Assembly: GCA_003427395.1 (NCBI GenBank)
Contig: BFEA01000248.1
Location: 102,278 to 133,026, forward strand
Source: Chara braunii
Lineage: Eukaryota; Streptophyta; Charophyceae; Charales; Characeae
Reading direction: 5' to 3'
DNA length: 30,749 nucleotides
Shown here: piece after piece, positions 30,661 through 30,749 of the stretch
Layout: each line of letters begins with the position of its first letter
Numbering within the stretch: the stretch's first letter is position 1
Notes under the pieces: model-generated
What the model was told of the DNA's origin: nothing
Seen by the model: only the letters and a program-made list of their open reading frames with translations
Databases searched by the model: none
Made by a program: the position numbers and the translations under genes

Positions 30661-30749
<89 letters not shown>
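30661..30749. repeat. (TG)n microsatellite at window end
   Basis: Pure TG with one interruption near 30721, running to the last base. It follows hairpin repeat copy 2, as a TG-rich tract also follows copy 1. Confidence 0.97.

Overview
The window looks like a piece of a large, repeat-rich plant-lineage nuclear genome. The evidence is an L1-type LINE whose ORF1 carries a DUF4283-like domain and a CCHC knuckle and whose ORF2 ends in a zf-RVT zinc finger (a plant and streptophyte-algal combination), degenerate CCCTAAA telomere-type sequence, and a Tourist-like MITE with TTA target duplications. A charophyte alga would fit, but the species cannot be fixed from sequence alone. I see no intact host gene, tRNA, rRNA, operon or CRISPR. 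Both window ends are CA/TG microsatellites and there is a 55-base N gap inside another, so this may be one short draft scaffold.

Layout. 1-1340: (CA)n, then a diverged 83-bp pyrimidine-rich satellite. 1342-1495: minus-strand SINE. 1609-1877: 134-bp tandem duplication. 2111-2145: telomere-like tract. 2440-3911: LINE-A, a 5'-truncated minus-strand copy. 4077-4170: poly-T followed by two tRNA-T-arm-like modules. 4322-14079: LINE-B, a nearly full-length minus-strand L1 with endonuclease, reverse transcriptase and zf-RVT, plus a very long ORF1 region (DUF4283-like, CCHC, duplicated modules, glutamine-rich block); stops and frameshifts break it. 15120-15919: purine-rich minisatellite, (TG)n, (GA)n and gap. 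16218-18600: a cluster of small non-autonomous elements (SINEs, a 408-bp MITE, an 86-bp inverted-repeat element). 19640-20480: GATGA-rich satellite. 21310-23165 and 28831-30253: two halves of what I read as one minus-strand Penelope-like retroelement, separated by about 5.7 kb that holds a hairpin-rich repeat and a plus-strand LINE (LINE-C, 23935-28830). 30485-30749: a second copy of the hairpin-rich repeat and (TG)n.

How the parts relate. The coding sequences are retrotransposon proteins, all decayed. LINE-A and LINE-B are the same family. LINE-C is a distant relative whose last 260 bp match the SINE family found elsewhere in the window, which suggests a LINE/SINE partnership. Two SINE copies have perfect target-site duplications (12 and 15 bp). 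The main results of the hunt are the split Penelope-like element with nested insertions, the hairpin-rich repeat whose stem shows compensatory changes between two copies, the shared LINE-C/SINE tail, the unusually long composite ORF1 of LINE-B, and recurrent Trp-to-stop transitions that look like methylation-driven decay.
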